A stretch of DNA of 53,253 nt, from contig QKFD01000051.1 of the NCBI GenBank assembly GCA_003251535.1, positions 1-53,253 of the forward strand, read 5' to 3'. The notes under the pieces were generated by a model. It did not search any database. It was not told the DNA's origin and was given only the letters and a program-made list of their open reading frames with translations. This DNA is from Chromatiales bacterium. Lineage in GTDB: Bacteria; Pseudomonadota; Gammaproteobacteria; Thiohalomonadales; Thiohalomonadaceae. Positions within the stretch are counted from its first letter, which is position 1. The number at the start of each line of letters is the position of its first letter. A program made the position numbers and the translations under genes. Positions 8,755 to 17,436 of this stretch are shown here, one piece after another.

Positions 8755-9332
8755 GGTATACGACCCCCAGGTGTGGGCGTCACCGGCCCCGTTGGGGCGG
8801 GGCGCCTCATTGTTATCCACCCTGGGGGCGCATCGATGGAGCCGGCCAGGGATCACCAAATGAGGTGCGTGGTGATCGGGCGTCCAGGGCGGTTGGTTAT
8901 CTACCCTGCCGCAGCCGACGGCAGGGGGCGGGGCAGCTTTGGCCATTACCTTGCACTTGTCAAGCTAGGGTAGATATCGATTCGGCGGCAGGGGAGGGTT
9001 GGGCGGTAGAAAAGATCGATCGGGTAGGGAAAACCCCACCTAGAGTCCGGTAAACTTATCCGTTTTCACCCGGAGGGATTGCCATGGCCTGGGCCAATAC
9101 CCTTGCGGATGGAGTCTAATGAGTCGCGCCACTAGCGGGGCAGCGGGGGCAGTACAAGAGAATTGGTTCGCAATTTGGCGTGGAAAATCTTGAAAAAATG
9201 TGGCCTGATTCGCATAACAAACTGGCGCGAAGCAGGAGATTGGACTACGGGCCTTCTCCCCGGCAGGAAAAACCTATAGATTCTGTCGGGAATGTCGGGC
9301 GCCCTTTAGTAGGTGAATCAGGAATCGTACCT
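8755..9332. other. Intergenic region ahead of the GTPase operon
   Basis: About 580 bp between divergent genes. The left part is a Pro-rich, doubtful N-terminal extension of the cyclase frame. The right part must hold the promoter of the GTPase/roadblock operon. The only coding sign is a mini-frame at 9084-9119, ATG GCC TGG..., eleven codons with a good GGAGG site at 9072-9076. I could not identify a known riboswitch or operator. Confidence 0.35.
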
Positions 9333-10274
9333 ATGCCCTCAACTGTTTCCATATCGGCCATTGGCCTTACGCACCAGGAGAATACCGTTCTGGGCGTAGC
9401 GGTGAACCTGCTCTCCGCCTTTGAGGTTGCCGTTCATCTGTTGCCGGCTGGTGATGCGGGCGGTCATATTGCCGTGGTCAACTCGGAGAGCGACGCTGGT
9501 CGCCACTATGTCCCTGCGCCCTTCCAGAAACAGCTGGTTTTGGCGGAGCGGGAGGGGCGCGGTGACAATCGCCAGTATCTGTTGAAACCGATTCGGGTAC
9601 AGGCGCTGAAAGACGCGCTGCTGGAACTCATCGCCGCCGCCGCGCCAGCGGCCAATGACAGACCGGCAGCGGCAAAACAAGCGAGGGGGACACCCCTCTT
9701 CTACTCCCTGGTGGATGCCATAATTGAACACCGCTTGGTGCGCCTGAAGGGGAGTGGGATCCAGTTGATGGTGCATGGCCCCTCCCGCAGCCTCTACGCC
9801 CAAGCGGCAGTGGCTGACCTAGTGACACTGATTGAAGGGGGGGGAGGGGTGCAGGCCGACACCTTGGGTGAGGCCGATTTTATGCAGGCGTGCCGCGGGG
9901 CGCGGGAGGTCAAACTCCAGGACCTGCTCTGGACGGCCGCTCGTCACGGGGGCGTCGGCGAGCTACGGCCGGGCCACTCGCTGGAGCAGCGGGTGCGTCT
10001 CACCCTCTGGCCACGCTTTGCGCCGCGCGATAGCAAACCGGAGTACCTGCGCCTCTCCGCCGCCCTGACCGCCCAGCCGATGACCCTGCAACAGGCAGCG
10101 GATCGGTGCGCTGCCCCACTGCCGTTGGTACTGGATTTCTTCAACGCCGCCCTCGCCCTTGGTATTGTCGAGGTGAGCGCGGCGCCGGTGGCGCCGCCGC
10201 CAGCGCCCAAAAAGCCCAGCGGCCAGCGTGCAGGTCTGCTGGCGATGATCGCCCGGCGCTTAGCCTTCAGATGA
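9333..10274 (+). CDS. Degenerate receiver-like protein of GTPase/roadblock operon
   Basis: A 313-residue protein, first gene of a four-gene operon. I start at the ATG at 9333 (GGAA site upstream) where the composition becomes protein-like. Residues about 1-110 look like a receiver fold that has lost the usual phospho-Asp pattern: a hydrophobic strand, LLPAGDAGGHIAVVNSESDA, and a late YLLKPIRVQALKDALLELI resembling the KP-x-x helix that ends receiver domains. The middle is unassigned. The C-terminal part (AALTAQPMTLQQAADRCAAP and the following LPLVLDFFNAALALGIVEV) reads like a small winged-helix. It ends 13 bp before the GTPase gene. I infer a scaffold or effector for the GTPase, not a DNA-binding regulator with certainty. 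Confidence 0.7.
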   Translation: MPSTVSISAIGLTHQENTVLGVAVNLLSAFEVAVHLLPAGDAGGHIAVVNSESDAGRHYVPAPFQKQLVLAEREGRGDNRQYLLKPIRVQALKDALLELIAAAAPAANDRPAAAKQARGTPLFYSLVDAIIEHRLVRLKGSGIQLMVHGPSRSLYAQAAVADLVTLIEGGGGVQADTLGEADFMQACRGAREVKLQDLLWTAARHGGVGELRPGHSLEQRVRLTLWPRFAPRDSKPEYLRLSAALTAQPMTLQQAADRCAAPLPLVLDFFNAALALGIVEVSAAPVAPPPAPKKPSGQRAGLLAMIARRLAFR

Positions 10275-10287
10275 CGGAGAGAGAACC

Positions 10288-10824
10288 TTGCAGTCCCTAG
10301 GCAATAAGCTGATATTCGCAGGTCCAGTGGGGGTAGGGAAGACCACCGCCATCTCCGCCTTGAGCGAGATCCCGCCGGTCTGCACCGATGTGGCGGCTAC
10401 CGATGAGACCCTTGCCCGCAAGGCGACCACTACGGTGGCGATGGACTATGGCTTCATGACCCTGGAAGATGGTAGCCAGATTCATCTGTATGGCACGCCA
10501 GGCCAAGATCGTTTCGACTTTATGTGGGAGATCCTGACCCGGGGAGGGCTTGGCTTGGTACTGTTGGTGGACGCCACCAGCAGTGATCCAGCGGCTGATC
10601 TGGAGCGCTATCTCGACGCCTTCGGCGACTTTATCCGCTCTGCCGGCGCCGTGATTGGCATCACCCGCTCTGATCTTGCCAATCAGGATGTCTACAGTGC
10701 TATTCAACAACGGCTTCGGCAGCGCGATCAGCCACTGCCGGTATTTGAAATTGACGCGCGCAGGCCCGAGGAGGTGCGACTCCTCATCGAGGCCCTGCTC
10801 GCCGTGCTTGCGACGGGAGAGTAG
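10288..10824 (+). CDS. MglA/COG2229-type small Ras-like GTPase
   Basis: A 178-residue GTPase with P-loop GPVGVGKT (12-19), a switch-I-like TTTVAMDYG (about 47-55), switch II YGTPGQDRF (about 68-76) and a G4-position ITRSD (about 125-129) in place of canonical NKxD. This atypical G4 is common in the bacterial COG2229 family related to MglA, which controls polarity and surface motility in some bacteria. The start is a TTG at 10288 with a strong GGAGAGAGAA site at 10276. Two roadblock/LC7 genes follow; such proteins are known regulators (MglB-type) of these GTPases. A role in cell polarity or pilus control is inferred from the family. Confidence 0.88.
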   Translation: MQSLGNKLIFAGPVGVGKTTAISALSEIPPVCTDVAATDETLARKATTTVAMDYGFMTLEDGSQIHLYGTPGQDRFDFMWEILTRGGLGLVLLVDATSSDPAADLERYLDAFGDFIRSAGAVIGITRSDLANQDVYSAIQQRLRQRDQPLPVFEIDARRPEEVRLLIEALLAVLATGE

Positions 10825-10826
10825 AC

Positions 10827-11288
10827 GTGGATCTCGCATCCGATATTTCGGCCTTGGTGAAGAAGATCGAGGCGCGCGACGGCAGTGCCATTAGCGAAAG
10901 TTTCCGTACCGGTCTCACTGCGGTGCTGCAAGAGCTGGTGGACGGCTCTGAAGACCTGACGGGGGCGCTACTCAATAGCGCCGATGGCCATGCCTGGGCG
11001 GAGGTCCTGCCCTCCGGGTTTGATAAGCGTCGCTTTGCCGCCATGAGTTCGGCCTTGTTGGCGCTCTCCGACACCACGGTGCGGGAGGCGCGGAAGGGGC
11101 AGACCACCAACGTCATCCTTGAGGGTTCAGAGGGAAATATCTACCTCATGCATGCCGGGAGTAATATGAGCCTCACCGTCTTTACCGGGGTGAAACCCAA
11201 CCTCGGTATGACCCTTGCGCAGACTCGCCGGGCAGCAGAGCGGGTCTCCTCCCTGGCCCGCGAAATGGCGGCCCAACTAGCGGGTTGA
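10827..11288 (+). CDS. Roadblock/LC7-domain protein (MglB-like)
   Basis: A 153-residue protein starting at a GTG two bases after the GTPase stop, so translation is coupled. It shows the roadblock/LC7 pattern: a helix (FRTGLTAVLQELVDGSEDLTG), a strand ALLNSADGHAWAE, a long helix RFAAMSSALLALSDTTVREA, strands NVILEGSEGNIYLMHAG and SLTVFTGVKPNLGM, and a closing helix. Members of this family dimerise and act as GTPase-activating or scaffolding partners for MglA-type GTPases; the adjacent gene is the obvious client. No membrane segment or signal peptide is present, so it is cytoplasmic. Confidence 0.87.
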   Translation: MDLASDISALVKKIEARDGSAISESFRTGLTAVLQELVDGSEDLTGALLNSADGHAWAEVLPSGFDKRRFAAMSSALLALSDTTVREARKGQTTNVILEGSEGNIYLMHAGSNMSLTVFTGVKPNLGMTLAQTRRAAERVSSLAREMAAQLAG

Positions 11289-11346
11289 GTCCGCTCCAAG
11301 TCGCGGAATTTCGACAAAATAAACAACCTAAAAAGAGGAATCAGAC

Positions 11347-11751
11347 ATGAGCCTGAATGATGTATGCAGTGAGGTCGTCAACAGCGTCGATGGTGGTCTC
11401 GGCCTTGCTGTGGTGGACCTCTCCACCGGCCTGTTGCTGGGGGTGGCGCACAATGTCCCGTATTTCACCCAGAGCTATCTGGATGCGGTCGCCGCTGCCG
11501 CAGTGGATATGTTCCGTGGTAAGGGGGTGCTTGGGGTGGAGAAGATGCTCTCCCAGCAGCGTGGTACCGCGGTCTCCAATTCCATCAAGGAGATCCAGAT
11601 GAGCACCGAGCGCACCTACCACTTCATGTCAGTCGTACCGGGCAAGCCGGACGCCTTGGCCGTGCTCATCACCTCCACCAAGGCCAATCTGGGCATGGGG
11701 TGGGTGGCACTGCGTAAGGCGCTGCCTGCCATCGCCCCTCACTGCCCATAA
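11347..11751 (+). CDS. Second roadblock-fold protein of the GTPase operon
   Basis: A 134-residue protein 58 bp after the first roadblock gene, with a good AAAGAGGAA site before the ATG at 11347. The order of elements (EVVNSVDGGLGLAVVDLSTG, LLLGVAH, helix YLDAVAAAAVDMF, strand TERTYHFMSVVPG, LAVLITSTKANLGMGWVALR) repeats the roadblock/LC7 fold, including the KxNLGM-like end that the first paralogue also has. Having two different roadblock proteins beside one GTPase suggests a heteromeric regulator or a split between activation and scaffolding. This is an inference; no biochemical role can be read from the sequence. Confidence 0.8.
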   Translation: MSLNDVCSEVVNSVDGGLGLAVVDLSTGLLLGVAHNVPYFTQSYLDAVAAAAVDMFRGKGVLGVEKMLSQQRGTAVSNSIKEIQMSTERTYHFMSVVPGKPDALAVLITSTKANLGMGWVALRKALPAIAPHCP

Positions 11752-11763
11752 GGCGCAGCGGCC

Positions 11764-11791
11764 AGGAGGGGAACGGGAAGGTTCTCCTCCT
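11764..11791 (+). terminator. Hairpin after the GTPase/roadblock operon
   Basis: AGGAGGGGAA (11764-11773) pairs with TTCTCCTCCT (11782-11791) with one G-U pair and an 8-base loop, 13 bp after the last stop codon. No U-tract follows, so termination strength is uncertain. Confidence 0.45.
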
Positions 11792-11942
11792 CTCGCCGGC
11801 CGCCTCTGCTACACCATCCTGTCGTCCCTTCTCCTCGATTCGCTCTAGGGCAGGTCGCCCAGTGGCCCTGTCTGGCTCGATAACCTAGCGCTTTCGCGTA
11901 CACTTCCCAGGACAAAAGATTGGCTGTCCTCGGAGGGACCCC

Positions 11943-12092
11943 ATGACGATTTCCATCTCGTTGCACTCCCTGCAACCGCTGTTGGCCGTGGCGGCAGGTA
12001 TCTTGATCCTGCTGGTGCCACGGTTTCTCAACTACATCGTGGCCATCTATCTTATTGTGATTGGTGTGTTGGGGATTGTCCGGTTTAGCTAG
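11943..12092 (+). CDS. DUF3096-like 49-residue membrane protein
   Basis: A small gene with a strong GGAGG site seven bases before the ATG at 11943. The product begins MTISISLHSLQPLLAVAAG, continues with a hydrophobic stretch containing VPRFLNYIVAIYLIVIGVLG, and ends IVRFS. This pattern (two short hydrophobic segments separated by PRFLNY) is that of the DUF3096 family of tiny inner-membrane proteins of unknown function. It is separated from the roadblock gene by a hairpin and about 190 bp, so it is probably transcribed on its own or with the following lipoprotein. Confidence 0.82.
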   Translation: MTISISLHSLQPLLAVAAGILILLVPRFLNYIVAIYLIVIGVLGIVRFS

Positions 12093-12141
12093 GACGGCCG
12101 GGCTGTTGGGTCCATATCGAGAGGCATGGAGGTGCTGGGTT

Positions 12142-12351
12142 ATGAGAAGCGGGTGGTTGGTGATGGGGGTGGTGTTGGCGGTGCTGGCCGGCTGTGGTGG
12201 GGGCGAGCCAGAGGGGGGGCAGGCGGCAGCGGCACCGCAGGCGGCGCCCAAACGCCCAGAGAATGCCGTAACGCGCTACACCGATGAGGTCAATGCGGTC
12301 TATGACACTGCCCGTGAGAGCCGCGAACAGCAGGAGCAGCTCACCCGCTAG
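12142..12351 (+). CDS. Small lipoprotein, unknown function
   Basis: A 69-residue lipoprotein starting at the ATG at 12142, ten bases after GGAGG. The signal MRSGWLVMGVVLAVLAGC ends in a lipobox (LAGC, Cys 18); the mature part starts GGGEPEGG, is rich in Ala/Pro/Gln, and then has a charged helix (DEVNAVYDTARESREQQEQL) that may form a coiled coil. An in-frame ATG at 12061 would bury the signal and is rejected. I do not recognise a family. It lies 49 bp after the DUF3096-like gene on the same strand. Confidence 0.72.
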   Translation: MRSGWLVMGVVLAVLAGCGGGEPEGGQAAAAPQAAPKRPENAVTRYTDEVNAVYDTARESREQQEQLTR

Positions 12352-12418
12352 CGGGTGGGAGGGGTTGGTCCGGCAGAGGCGTTAGCCGGACCCACCTACG
12401 GTCTGCTGCCGTTGTAGA

Positions 12419-12805
12419 CTAGCGCTCTTCACCCGGCGGCGGCGGTGGGCGCATCCGCACCGCCTGGCTGAAGGCATCAAAACGGGCGACCTGCTCGGGA
12501 TCCAAGATGGTGGCCAATCGCTTCAGGGTCTCCTGGTGTATGGTGTCCATCTGCTCGCGTTGCTCGCCCTGCATCTGCCGGGCGCGGGCGCGCTGCTCCT
12601 CCAAGATACGGCGGGTCGGTGCCTTCTGATCCTGTCGCAACTTCAGCGCCTGGGCCAGGCGTTCAAATTTTTCATCTCCCTGTTGCTGGCCGGCATGATG
12701 GTTTCTGTTACCACCGCCCTTGCCGTCAGAAGGCGGCTCCATGGGGGCCGCCAAGGCGCTGGTGGTGGCCAGCAGTAGTCCGAATACAATCGCTTTGTGC
12801 ACCAT
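12419..12805 (-). CDS. Spy/CpxP-like periplasmic protein
   Basis: A 128-residue secreted protein: signal MVHKAIVFGLLLATTSALAA, then a helical, Gln/Arg/Met-rich body with LKLRQDQKAPTRRILEEQRA, an LTxxQ-like stretch, and a Pro-rich C-terminus (MRPPPPPGEER). This matches the Spy/CpxP class of periplasmic chaperones and stress sensors. The gene is divergent from baeS-like and baeR-like genes; in E. coli spy is a target of BaeSR and CpxRA, so regulation by the neighbouring pair is likely. The 193 bp between them should hold the operator. The fold assignment is moderate because the repeats are weak. Confidence 0.75.
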   Translation of the reverse strand: MVHKAIVFGLLLATTSALAAPMEPPSDGKGGGNRNHHAGQQQGDEKFERLAQALKLRQDQKAPTRRILEEQRARARQMQGEQREQMDTIHQETLKRLATILDPEQVARFDAFSQAVRMRPPPPPGEER

Positions 12806-12998
12806 GGCGCATCTCCTCTGTTTGCATAAGGCGTGGCGTCGGGTGGTCTCTGCGTAGAGGGTGTGGGTTCTCTACCGAGGGGCCGCCCCGCTACCTGGAG
12901 AGAGAGCCTACGGCGCCAGATCGCAATAATCGTGTAGAAACCGAGGAACCCACCCCCTGCCGCTACCGCCCCCATCGGGGGAGCGATAACCTTGCACC

Positions 12999-14471
12999 AT
13001 GCGTATCTCCCTACTCACCAGGCTGTTTCTGCTCCTGCTGGCCGCCATGAGCGTCGTGCTACTGCTGATGGTGTCGCTGCTGCGTGTGAGCCTTGATCGC
13101 GGTTTCGTTGACTACCTGAACTCCCTGGAGTTGGAGCAGTTGACGGGTACCGTAACGCGGTTGGAGGCGTTCTATGCCGGTGCCGGCAGCTTCGAGCCGT
13201 TGCGCCACAATTCGCAGATATGGGTCGAGTTGACCCGGGATCCGTTGGGGTCGCTGTGGGGCTATGGGGGGCCGTCTATGCCACCCCAGCCACCTCCCCC
13301 TGTCAGGCGTGGTGGCCCAGCGGCGCCGCCACCGCCACCGCTACCCCCTCCCCGCGAGAACGGTGGGGCGTCCCGTAATCCTCTCCAGATCGGTCCGCGC
13401 CTCACCCTATTTGACGCCGATCACCAGCGGATTTTTGGGCGCGGTGAGGCGTCCGATGAGCTGCAACTGACCCCCCTTACTCACGCGGGTAACACCGTTG
13501 GCTGGTTGGGCCTGCGGCCGCTGCGGATCCCGACGGAGGGGCCTGGGGAGCGCTTTTTACGGCGCCAGAGGCTCAATCTGTGGTTTATCGCGGGGGCCAT
13601 GGTGCTACTGGCGGCCCTCGGCTCTCTGTTATTGGCCCGTAGACTAGTGACCCCTGTGCGGGCCTTGGCCAAGGGGGCGCGTACCCTCGCTGCGGGCGAT
13701 CTCTCCTCCCGGGTGGCGGTGGATGGGAGCGATGAGTTGACCCAGTTAGCGGCCGATTTCAACCATCTGGCCGCGACCTTAGAGGCCAATGAGCAGGCGC
13801 GTCGGCGTTGGGTGGCCGACATCTCTCACGAGCTACGGACCCCAGTGGCGGTGTTGCGGGGAGAGATCGAGGCGCTCCAAGATCGGGTGCGCAAGCTCGA
13901 TCACTACGCCCTCGACTCCCTCCATGCCGAGACCAGTCGCTTGGGGCAGCTGGTGGAAGATCTCTATCAGCTCGCCCTGTCAGATCTGGGGGCACTCAGT
14001 TATCAGATGAGCCCGGTCGATCCGGCGGAGCTGCTACACGAAACGCTGGCCACCTTTGGTCACCGTTTCGAGACGGTGGGTCTGACCTTGGATGGTAGTG
14101 CGATCAGCGAGGTGGGGGAGGTGATGGCCGACAGCGCGCGGTTGCGCCAGCTGTTTGGCAATCTGTTGGAGAATAGCGCCCGCTACACCGACAGTGGCGG
14201 ACGGCTAGCGGTGCGCACCGGCCGCGTGGCAGGCCGAGTCACCATCGATTTTGAGGATAGCGCCCCGGGGGTCGCCCCGGAACTCCTACCCAAGCTGTTC
14301 GAGCGCCTATGGCGTGGCGAATCCTCGCGCAGTCGTGCCAGCGGGGGTGCCGGTTTGGGTCTGGCCATTGCCGCTGAGATTGTGCGTGCCCACCACGGCA
14401 CCATCGAAGGGCTGCCGTCACCCTTGGGGGGGCTTCGGGTGCGGGTGACCCTACCCGCAGTGGCGGGCTGA
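12999..14471 (+). CDS. baeS: BaeS-like envelope-stress sensor histidine kinase
   Basis: A 490-residue kinase with TM1 at about 8-30, a periplasmic loop, TM2 at about 195-214, HAMP (214-266), a HisKA dimerisation domain with the phospho-acceptor His 277 in ADISHELRTPVAV, and a HATPase domain with an N box (NLLENSARYTD) and G box (GGAGLGLAIA). The N-terminus (SLDRGFVDYLN) resembles BaeS, and the next gene is a clear BaeR. The periplasmic loop is unusual: residues about 94-118 are a Pro-rich run (PPQPPPPV..., PPPPPLPPP) that may be flexible or bind a partner. A GGGGAG site precedes the ATG at 12999. Confidence 0.83.
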   Translation: MRISLLTRLFLLLLAAMSVVLLLMVSLLRVSLDRGFVDYLNSLELEQLTGTVTRLEAFYAGAGSFEPLRHNSQIWVELTRDPLGSLWGYGGPSMPPQPPPPVRRGGPAAPPPPPLPPPRENGGASRNPLQIGPRLTLFDADHQRIFGRGEASDELQLTPLTHAGNTVGWLGLRPLRIPTEGPGERFLRRQRLNLWFIAGAMVLLAALGSLLLARRLVTPVRALAKGARTLAAGDLSSRVAVDGSDELTQLAADFNHLAATLEANEQARRRWVADISHELRTPVAVLRGEIEALQDRVRKLDHYALDSLHAETSRLGQLVEDLYQLALSDLGALSYQMSPVDPAELLHETLATFGHRFETVGLTLDGSAISEVGEVMADSARLRQLFGNLLENSARYTDSGGRLAVRTGRVAGRVTIDFEDSAPGVAPELLPKLFERLWRGESSRSRASGGAGLGLAIAAEIVRAHHGTIEGLPSPLGGLRVRVTLPAVAG

Positions 14472-14515
14472 ATGAGGGGCGCGGGGCATCGACCAATTTG
14501 TTAGAGGGGAGCACC

Positions 14516-15190
14516 ATGACGACGAGCCAACCACTGATCGGCGTGATTGAAGACGAGCCAAAATTGGCGGCCTTGATGCACGACTATCTACTCCAGGCGG
14601 GCTACCAGGCCCACGCCATCCACGACGGGGCGGCCGCCGTGGCGTGGATTAAGGAGGCGCAGCCGACCCTACTGCTGCTGGATATCATGCTGCCGGGCAA
14701 GGATGGGCTCGCCATCCTCAAAGAGGTGCGCACCTTCTCCACTCTGCCGGTGATTATGGTGACGGCGCGGGTGGAGGAGATCGATCGGCTGTTGGGGCTT
14801 GAGCTAGGGGCCGATGACTACATCTGCAAACCGTTTAGCCCGCGCGAGGTGGTGGCGCGGGTCAAGGCGGTGCTCCGCCGCCTCAATCCAGACCCTGCCG
14901 TCGCCCAGCGGTTGCAGCTGGACTCTGACCGGTTTGAGGCCAGCTTGGATGGCCATCTGTTGCCGCTGACCCGCACCGAGTTTCAGCTCTTGCTACGGCT
15001 CTCCAGCCACCCTGGCCACGTCTACTCCCGCGATAAGCTGCTGGATACCCTTTATGACGACCACCGCGTGGTCTCTACCCGGACGGTAGATAGCCATGTG
15101 AAGAATCTCCGCCGCAAACTGACGGAGGCAGTGTCAGGGTGTGATCCGGTGAAGTCGATCTATGGCGTCGGTTATAAGTGGGAGCTGTAG
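14516..15190 (+). CDS. baeR: BaeR-like OmpR-family response regulator
   Basis: A 224-residue regulator: receiver domain with the acidic pair in VIEDEPKL, phospho-Asp at about 56 (LLLLDIMLPGKDGL) and the conserved Lys in ICKPFSPREV, then an OmpR-type winged helix ending HVKNLRRKL and YGVGYKWEL. The segment RVEEIDRLLGLELGADDYIC is very close to E. coli BaeR. I start at the ATG at 14516 because GAGGGGA lies just upstream; an in-frame TTG at 14498 lacks a site. It lies 44 bp after the kinase. Its probable target is the divergent Spy-like gene. Confidence 0.88.
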   Translation: MTTSQPLIGVIEDEPKLAALMHDYLLQAGYQAHAIHDGAAAVAWIKEAQPTLLLLDIMLPGKDGLAILKEVRTFSTLPVIMVTARVEEIDRLLGLELGADDYICKPFSPREVVARVKAVLRRLNPDPAVAQRLQLDSDRFEASLDGHLLPLTRTEFQLLLRLSSHPGHVYSRDKLLDTLYDDHRVVSTRTVDSHVKNLRRKLTEAVSGCDPVKSIYGVGYKWEL

Positions 15191-15206
15191 TCGAGTGCCC
15201 ACCCCA

Positions 15207-17258
15207 TCAGTGGGTAGCGGGTGGTGCGATATCGTCGGTCGCGGCTGAGGAGGAAGAGGAGGGAAGGAGTCCGGCATGGTCGGTGAAGCGTTGAGCCAGC
15301 TCCTGTAGCAGCTTTTCCGGGGTGAAGGGTTTGGCAATGAAGCCATCCATGCCGGCATTGCGGCATGCCTGCCGCTCCTCCAGCAGGACATCGGCGGTGA
15401 CGGCAATAATGGGGATATGGCTGCGCTCCATATCGGCCATGCGGCGGATGTGGAGGGTGGCCTCAATGCCGTCCAGCTCCGGCATATGGATATCCATCAG
15501 GATGACATCAAACAGCTGCTGCTCGACCGCCGTGACCGCCTCGCGGCCATCGCCGGCCTCCACCAGCTGGCAGCCGCGCCCAGCCAGGAGCTGTACAATG
15601 ACGCGGCGGTTGATGCGGTTGTCGTCCACCACCAGCACCCGTAGGTCCTGCAAGGTGGTGTGGCGCCAGCGGCGGCCGGGGACCGCTGCAACGGGGGCCG
15701 TCGTCACCTCCAAGGGGACCCGAAAACTGAAACGGCTACCTCGGGCTGGGGCTGATTTGAGGGTGATCTCGCCGCCCATGGCGGTGACCAGCCGGCGGCA
15801 GATGGCAAGCCCCAGGCCGCTGCCCCCATACTGCCGACGGATGCTGCCATCTATTTGGCTGAAAGGTTCAAACAGGCGGTTGTGCTGGCGTACATCGATA
15901 CCAACACCGGTATCGATAACGCTGATGGTGAGCCAGTGGCCATCGATCTCCTCTGAATCCCCAACCTCAATCCGCACGCTACCGCTATCGGTAAACTTGA
16001 TGGCGTTGCTCACCAGGTTGATCAGGATCTGGCGTAACCGAGTGGCATCCCCCATCAGCCAGGGGGGGGTGTCGGGTGCTACCGCGGTGATGAGCGAGAG
16101 CCCCTTCTCCGCGGCACGGGGGGTCATGAGCTGTTGGATACCGCCGATGAGCTGACGTAGTGCCAGCGGGGCCCGCTCCAGCTTTAACTTGCCGGCCTCG
16201 ATGTGGGACATGTCAAGCACGTCATCGAGGATCGCCAGCAGGGTCTGGCTGGAGGAGATGATTACCTCCAGCTGCTCGCGTTGATCCATCTCTAAGGGGG
16301 TCTCCTGGAGCAGATAGGCCATACCGATCACCCCATTCATAGGGGTGCGGATCTCATGGCTCATCATGGCCAGAAAATCGCTCTTGGCCCGACTCTCTCG
16401 CTCTGCCAACGCCTGGGCCGCTACGGCATCGGCAGTGCGTCGCAGCACCTCGCTCTCTAGCCGTTCGGCGTGGTTGCGGAGGGCCCGATCCCGCTCTGCT
16501 AGGGCGATCATCATGTGGTTGTAGGCGTCGGCTATCTCGCGGATCTCCCGCGCCCCCTCCAGCGGAGCGGCGGAGTAGCTGGCACCGGAGTGGACCTCGC
16601 GCATGTTACTGGCGAGATCAGTGAGCGGCTGCGAGAGGGTCCGGAGGGCGCCCCGCAACGCCCCCACCATCAGGGTGCTCAATAGTACGGTCCAGATCGC
16701 CGCGGTGAGCAGGACATCACGTTGGACCTCGTGCAGGGTCTCCTTGGACATCTGCACCATCGCCCAACCGATGGATTCGGAAGGTGGGTGAGCCGCGTCA
16801 ATAAGCGGGTTCCATGGGTTGACGCCACCATTGGCGCCTGTGTCAACACGGGCAGCGAAATACCAATCGCTATTGCTCTCCGCAACTAGCAAAAACTGGG
16901 GCAGTGGTGGCCCAGAGAGGGCTGGGAGGGCGGCATCAAGAGGGGAGAGGAGCAGGCTCCGGCCGTCGTTGCGGTAGAGGCCGACGGCATGGATCCCAGG
17001 GAAGCGTAGGGCTCGACGTACCGCCTCCTTGCCATTCTCGCTGCTGTCATAGAGCAGCGCCAGGCGGCTCTCATCAGCCAGCAATCGCACGACCTGCTGC
17101 CCCTGGCCGATCAGGGTCCGGGCGGTGCGATCCTCTAGCACCAGCACAATCATCGAGGAGATGGCGATCGCCAAGGTGATGAGGGCAAGGGTGGTGAGGG
17201 CCGTCAGTCGGGCCCTGAAAGAGAATGCTGGATGGGGGGAGCGGATCTTGGCCTTCAT
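15207..17258 (-). CDS. Hybrid sensor histidine kinase with receiver
   Basis: About 683 residues when started at the ATG at 17258. Order: TM1 near 20-42, a periplasmic region of about 130 residues, TM2, a HAMP-like linker, a coiled coil ([20 protein letters not shown]), HisKA with His near 301 ([15 protein letters not shown]), HATPase ([24 protein letters not shown]), and a C-terminal receiver with Asp near 589 ([13 protein letters not shown]) and Lys in [10 protein letters not shown]. Such BarA/TorS-like hybrids pass phosphate to an Hpt protein, which is not encoded nearby. An earlier GTG at 17279 is possible; the longest reading (17399) is not protein-like at its start. The ligand is unknown. 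Confidence 0.87.
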   Translation of the reverse strand: MKAKIRSPHPAFSFRARLTALTTLALITLAIAISSMIVLVLEDRTARTLIGQGQQVVRLLADESRLALLYDSSENGKEAVRRALRFPGIHAVGLYRNDGRSLLLSPLDAALPALSGPPLPQFLLVAESNSDWYFAARVDTGANGGVNPWNPLIDAAHPPSESIGWAMVQMSKETLHEVQRDVLLTAAIWTVLLSTLMVGALRGALRTLSQPLTDLASNMREVHSGASYSAAPLEGAREIREIADAYNHMMIALAERDRALRNHAERLESEVLRRTADAVAAQALAERESRAKSDFLAMMSHEIRTPMNGVIGMAYLLQETPLEMDQREQLEVIISSSQTLLAILDDVLDMSHIEAGKLKLERAPLALRQLIGGIQQLMTPRAAEKGLSLITAVAPDTPPWLMGDATRLRQILINLVSNAIKFTDSGSVRIEVGDSEEIDGHWLTISVIDTGVGIDVRQHNRLFEPFSQIDGSIRRQYGGSGLGLAICRRLVTAMGGEITLKSAPARGSRFSFRVPLEVTTAPVAAVPGRRWRHTTLQDLRVLVVDDNRINRRVIVQLLAGRGCQLVEAGDGREAVTAVEQQLFDVILMDIHMPELDGIEATLHIRRMADMERSHIPIIAVTADVLLEERQACRNAGMDGFIAKPFTPEKLLQELAQRFTDHAGLLPSSSSSAATDDIAPPATH

Positions 17259-17436
17259 GCCGTGGATTTCAGTGGTGACCTCTTCCCGATGGTCGGATCC
17301 TTGGGGGCCATAGGTGTACAGACACGGGGTGGGCGGGGTGGCAAAAGTTGCGAATATACTGATTGTTACACCCCCTGGATGGGGGAACAACTCTGCCACT
17401 ATCAGTCATTTTGAGATCATACGTGGCGCGAGCGCT

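Noticed and set aside
8754-8946. 64-residue N-terminal extension of the heme diguanylate cyclase
   Set aside because: Pro/His/Arg-rich stretch preceding the first TM; the GTG at 8754 with GGGGG upstream gives a normal membrane protein.
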